A stretch of 12,493 bases of DNA from Saccoglossus kowalevskii (Eukaryota > Hemichordata > Enteropneusta > Harrimaniidae). A model generated the notes under the pieces. It was given only the letters and a program-made list of their open reading frames with translations. It was not told the DNA's origin and searched no databases. The stretch spans positions 283,821 through 296,313 of the forward strand of contig NW_003142804.1 in assembly GCF_000003605.2 (NCBI RefSeq). Reading direction: 5' to 3'. Positions 1-12,493 of this stretch are shown piece by piece (the stretch's first letter is position 1; each line of letters begins with the position of its first letter). Position numbers and translations under genes: made by a program.

Positions 1-9860
<9,860 letters not shown>

Positions 9861-9993
9861 CTAGAAAAAAGCAAAAAAAATCCAATTAAGTATGAACAAG
9901 TCATTGTAAATGCCATAGTCCCTGTCATGTTTTTAGTGACTTTGTCAAACAATGAAAAGTATAGTCAGGTTATGTTTAAATATTGGAATAGTA

Positions 9994-10201
9994 CTGTAGA
10001 ATACTTTATTTTCGCTTGGAATTTATTTTCGCTATTTTCGCTGAATGGATGATTCCGTGAAAATAAAATCCAGCCAATATACTTTTTTTCCTATATTTCA
10101 CATTAAATTCATAAAAAATCAGTGAAAATAAGTTCCATACAAAACGCCCAAAAAGCCTTTTCAGCGCAAATTAATTCCAGCGAAAATAAAGTATTCCACA
10201 G
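9994..10201. mobile_element. Palindromic MITE with TTTTCGCT termini, TA-flanked
   Basis: The left end CTGTAGAATACTTTATTTTC (then GCT) matches the reverse complement of the right end (CTGTGGAATACTTTATTTTC, then GCT) with one difference over about 23 bp. TA sits outside both ends (9992-9993 and 10202-10203). Inside are further TTTTCGCT/AGCGAAAA motifs facing one another, so the whole 208 bp could fold back. TA duplication suggests a Tc1/mariner-type source, by inference. Confidence 0.75.
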
Positions 10202-10290
10202 TATTTGGCATATTAACTACAGATGTGTATGAAAGAGGTATAAAGATTAAGTTTGAATGAAATTGCTTGAGGCCTGCCATATAAACAGTT

Positions 10291-10791
10291 AATGCCATGT
10301 CCAAATAGTTAATATGCATAGATTGCAACCAGAACCTAATCAGGTCTGTGCATAGTCCCATACCATCTATGTACCAACTTTTATTACAATCTGTTAATGC
10401 CATGTCCAAATAGTTAATATGCATAGATTGCAACCAGAACCTAATCAGGTCTGTGCATAGTCCCATACCATCTATGTACCAAGTTTCATTACAATCTGTT
10501 AATGCCATGTCCAAAAAATTAATATGCATAGATTGCAACCAGAACCTAATCAGGTCTGTGCATAGTCCCATACCATCTATGTACTAAGTTTCATTACAAT
10601 CTGTTAATGCCATGTCCAAATAGTTAATATGCATAGATTGCAACCAGAACCTAATCAGGTCTGTGCATAGTCCCATACCATCTATGTACCAACTTTTATT
10701 ACAATCTGTTAATGCCATGTCCAAATAGTTAATATGCATAGATTGCAACCAGAACCTAATCAGGTCTGTGCATAGTCCCATACAATCTGTT
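10291..10791. repeat. 105-bp tandem satellite, four full units and one shortened
   Basis: Units start at 10291, 10396, 10501, 10606 and 10711, exactly 105 bases apart. Units 1 and 4 look identical. Unit 2 differs only at the AACTTTT/AAGTTTC site. Unit 3 has AAAAAATT for AAATAGTT and TACTAAG for TACCAAG. Unit 5 lacks 24 bases and is 81 long. Since 105 is a multiple of three, the minus strand shows a 35-residue repeating frame (MGLCTDLIRFWLQSMHINYL...). I regard this as an accident of period, because unit 3 puts a TAG in it and there is no start context or domain. A half-decayed unit may extend left to about 10230. Confidence 0.95.
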
Positions 10792-11334
10792 CAATAATAT
10801 TTGAGAAACAGTTAAAAATTTAAATTAGGTCACTAATATGCACAACAAATCTACTAAAAATATATCCAATAAATAATCCATCTTGAACAGTATACCTGTA
10901 GTAAACACTTATGACACCACACCACATCATGTTCAATACTATGAGGTTATTATGAGGATACCTCAAAGTATGCACAAAGACAGTACAGCGGGAGTATCGA
11001 CCGTCGATGCTACGGTGTACAGTCTGAGTTATACTTATTATTATACATTATTATTTTGTGCTGCGGACATAATGAAGAACATTACATAATTTTTGCAGAA
11101 TTTTTGAAATTATGTTGATTAAAAAGATCTTACATGTATCAATGTTGCCCCTAACAAGAAACTACTAGTACATGTATACAAATAAACGCTGCAACGACAA
11201 GATACAGGTCCGAATTTGCATCACCAATCCATGTATCTATAATTGTTGTATGCTAGTTCCAGGGCCAATTTCATTTAACCACGGTAGCAAGCTTCAGATG
11301 CTGTATGACAATTAAACATGGTTTATATAACAGC
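10792..11334. other. Upstream of first visible NFS1 exon, nothing recognised
   Basis: AT-rich sequence with two of the five TACATGTA motifs (11131 and 11169). A 68-codon plus-strand frame at 10883-11089 is Tyr/Thr-rich with no motif and is probably chance. Confidence 0.5.
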
Positions 11335-11432
11335 AATAAACCACCGCTGCAGTTGAACAACTCTGCGGCTCATGCACATGTTGTGAATTGTGCAATATCG
11401 TGTGGTATATCGGCCTGCAGAAGTGGTTTATT
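11335..11432. repeat. Short inverted repeat, 18-bp arms
   Basis: AATAAACCACCGCTGCAG (11335-11352) pairs with 11415-11432 at 16 of 18 positions across a 62-bp loop. This could be a small MITE or its remnant. No clear target duplication is seen. Confidence 0.6.
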
Positions 11433-11756
11433 CCTTATTTAGTCCCTCACTAGATTTATTAGTACACTAACAGACAAAGTGTCCACATGTATAAGACTAA
11501 TCAGCACCCATATTGCCACCAAACCACGAGTAAATAACAATAGGCTAAAGTCGCTCAGTCAGTTTTAAAAAAATATGATACATCCTAAGACCAGTTAATA
11601 TGTTCGTTTTCCTGTTCATTGTTCCGATACTTCACCCCTGTTTTACCAGCAAATAAGTTTCTCAGACGTGAAGATGACTCTTTCTAAACATGCTAATGTT
11701 TTGTCTGAGTGGAGTTGGAACAAAGACAAGCGTGTCAGGGGTCGAATTGGTGGCAT

Positions 11757-11867
11757 TTTGCCCAATTACCACTTCGCCCAAACGGTTTCGCCCGATTACC
11801 TGTTCGCCCGATTACCATTTCGCCCGATTGTCATTTCGCCCGATTACCAGTTCGCCTGATTCCTCGT
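11757..11867. repeat. 16-bp tandem repeat, TCGCCCGATTACCATT
   Basis: About seven units: four well-matched 16-base units at 11788, 11804, 11820 and 11836, then a decayed one at 11852. To the left are a 14-base variant (11774) and a first unit (TTGCCCAATTACCACT). Overlapping plus-strand frames at 11668-11902 are products of this repeat. Confidence 0.9.
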
Positions 11868-11920
11868 ATGTTTGGTATTTACGTGTAGTCAAAACAAGAT
11901 AACCTAGAAGTCGAAATTTC

Positions 11921-12050
11921 AAAGTATGGTCGAAATTTAAAATTAATTAGCGTAGATCGGGCACTAATACTGTATTAATTATATACAATGTTGTGTTTCT
12001 ATTTCAATTTAAAAGTATGGTCGAAATTTAAAATAAATTAGCGTGAATCG
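11921..12050. repeat. 39-bp direct repeat pair, 91 bp apart
   Basis: AAAGTATGGTCGAAATTTAA begins at 11921 and again at 12012. The copies run 11921-11959 and 12012-12050 with three differences near the right end (ATTAATTAGCGTAGATCG against ATAAATTAGCGTGAATCG). This may be two units of a longer satellite or the subterminal repeats of an element. Confidence 0.75.
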
Positions 12051-12147
12051 ACTATAAAATCTGACTGTAAAAAAAGAGGAAATAATATATTATTGGTACT
12101 ATATAAATTGTATTTAAAACTTTAAAAATACGGTAACGACGTCGTGA

Positions 12148-12483
12148 TTTGCGAGTTTTATTAGATTGATAAACGCCGAGGTTGGCTTTAGGTACTACTT
12201 AGTGTTCCAAGTTCCCAACACCGGAGGGCGTACAAAGGTTCCATCAATGGTCAATCTTTGCATAAAATGCGCGGATTGAAATTATTCTGCCAACAACACC
12301 ACTGTGAAAGTATTTTATTCAAACACCGATGGTGAAACAAGTGAAAAATCTGTGTATGACGGCCGATGCATACCTGTCCCATTGCCTGTCGGCCAACCCT
12401 CTATTGTGAATGGGGATGACTACCCGCATTGGCGGACATCAGTTGCAGTGTTTGCATCGGCAGAAAACCCGACTAAAATGTGA
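12148..12483 (+). pseudogene. Unidentified plus-strand coding-like fragment with one in-frame TGA
   Basis: One frame is open from 12148 to 12483 apart from a TGA at 12277-12279: 43 codons before it and 67 after, ending at TGA 12481-12483. It reads INAEVGFRYYLVFQVPNTGG, then RTKVPSMVNLCIKCAD, stop, NYSANNTTVKVFYSNTDGET, and later CIPVPLPVGQPSIVNGDD. Base composition is clearly less AT-rich than the 300 bases to its left. No ATG opens the frame. Several AG dinucleotides near 12165-12205 could be acceptors of an exon. I do not recognise the family. It may be a decayed gene or transposon ORF, or an exon whose TGA reflects sequence error. Confidence 0.4.
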
Positions 12484-12493
12484 TCATATGGTA

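Noticed and set aside
10161-10781. Long minus-strand frames with a repeating 35-residue unit
   Set aside because: They arise because the satellite period (105) is divisible by three. One unit has an in-frame TAG, and no domain or splice context supports a protein.
11335-11379. Arg-rich minus-strand start (ATG at 11379/11373, MSRRVVQLQRW) as NFS1 exon 1
   Set aside because: Available donors give phase 2 or 0, but the next exon needs phase 1. The start overlaps a short inverted repeat.
11642-11756. Minus-strand ATG frame MPPIRPLTRLSLFQ as NFS1 exon 1
   Set aside because: The donor at its end (TTTGCTG|GTAAAA) is in phase 2 and does not fit. Its start overlaps the edge of the tandem repeat.
11757-11867. 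CRISPR-like array
   Set aside because: Units are directly adjacent with no spacers, and the window is eukaryotic.

Overview
The window is eukaryotic, most likely from a marine invertebrate animal. It is AT-rich, has spliced coding sequence with GT..AG introns, is dense in short transposon-like elements and tandem repeats, and shows no bacterial operon structure. The 8-mer TACATGTA occurs five times, which recalls several marine invertebrate genomes, but I cannot place the phylum.

The main gene lies on the minus strand: a partial gene for mitochondrial cysteine desulfurase (NFS1/IscS type). Six consecutive coding exons run from about 9860 (5') down to 478 (3'). They give 648 coding bases in one uninterrupted frame with compatible intron phases. 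They cover the protein from just before the conserved LYLDVQATTPM stretch to the PLP-binding lysine in SGHK. The targeting-peptide exon was not found between 9861 and 12493. The exons carrying the catalytic-cysteine loop and C-terminus lie beyond base 1.

The introns are full of repeats. Intron 2528-4532 holds a 1264-bp element with 33-bp terminal inverted repeats and flanking TAA, enclosing a CpG-rich segment with a broken plus-strand ORF. Introns 4632-5470 and 6242-9795 hold related diverged arrays built around a GGCTGCCAGTC motif. Intron 6242-9795 also holds, on the minus strand, a fragment of a P2X7-receptor-type C-terminal domain gene (FEP motif, then WC-x-C-x2-C, then HPGF). It is frameshifted and split by a 966-bp inverted-repeat element flanked by TA.

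Upstream of the first visible NFS1 exon are a 212-bp palindromic MITE, five units of a 105-bp satellite, an 18-bp inverted repeat, a 16-bp tandem repeat, a 39-bp direct repeat, and at the right edge an unidentified plus-strand coding-like fragment with one in-frame TGA.

No tRNA, rRNA, CRISPR array or prokaryotic regulatory element was seen. No new defence or metabolic system is supported. The most interesting material is the nested P2X7-like relic and the cargo-bearing inverted-repeat element.
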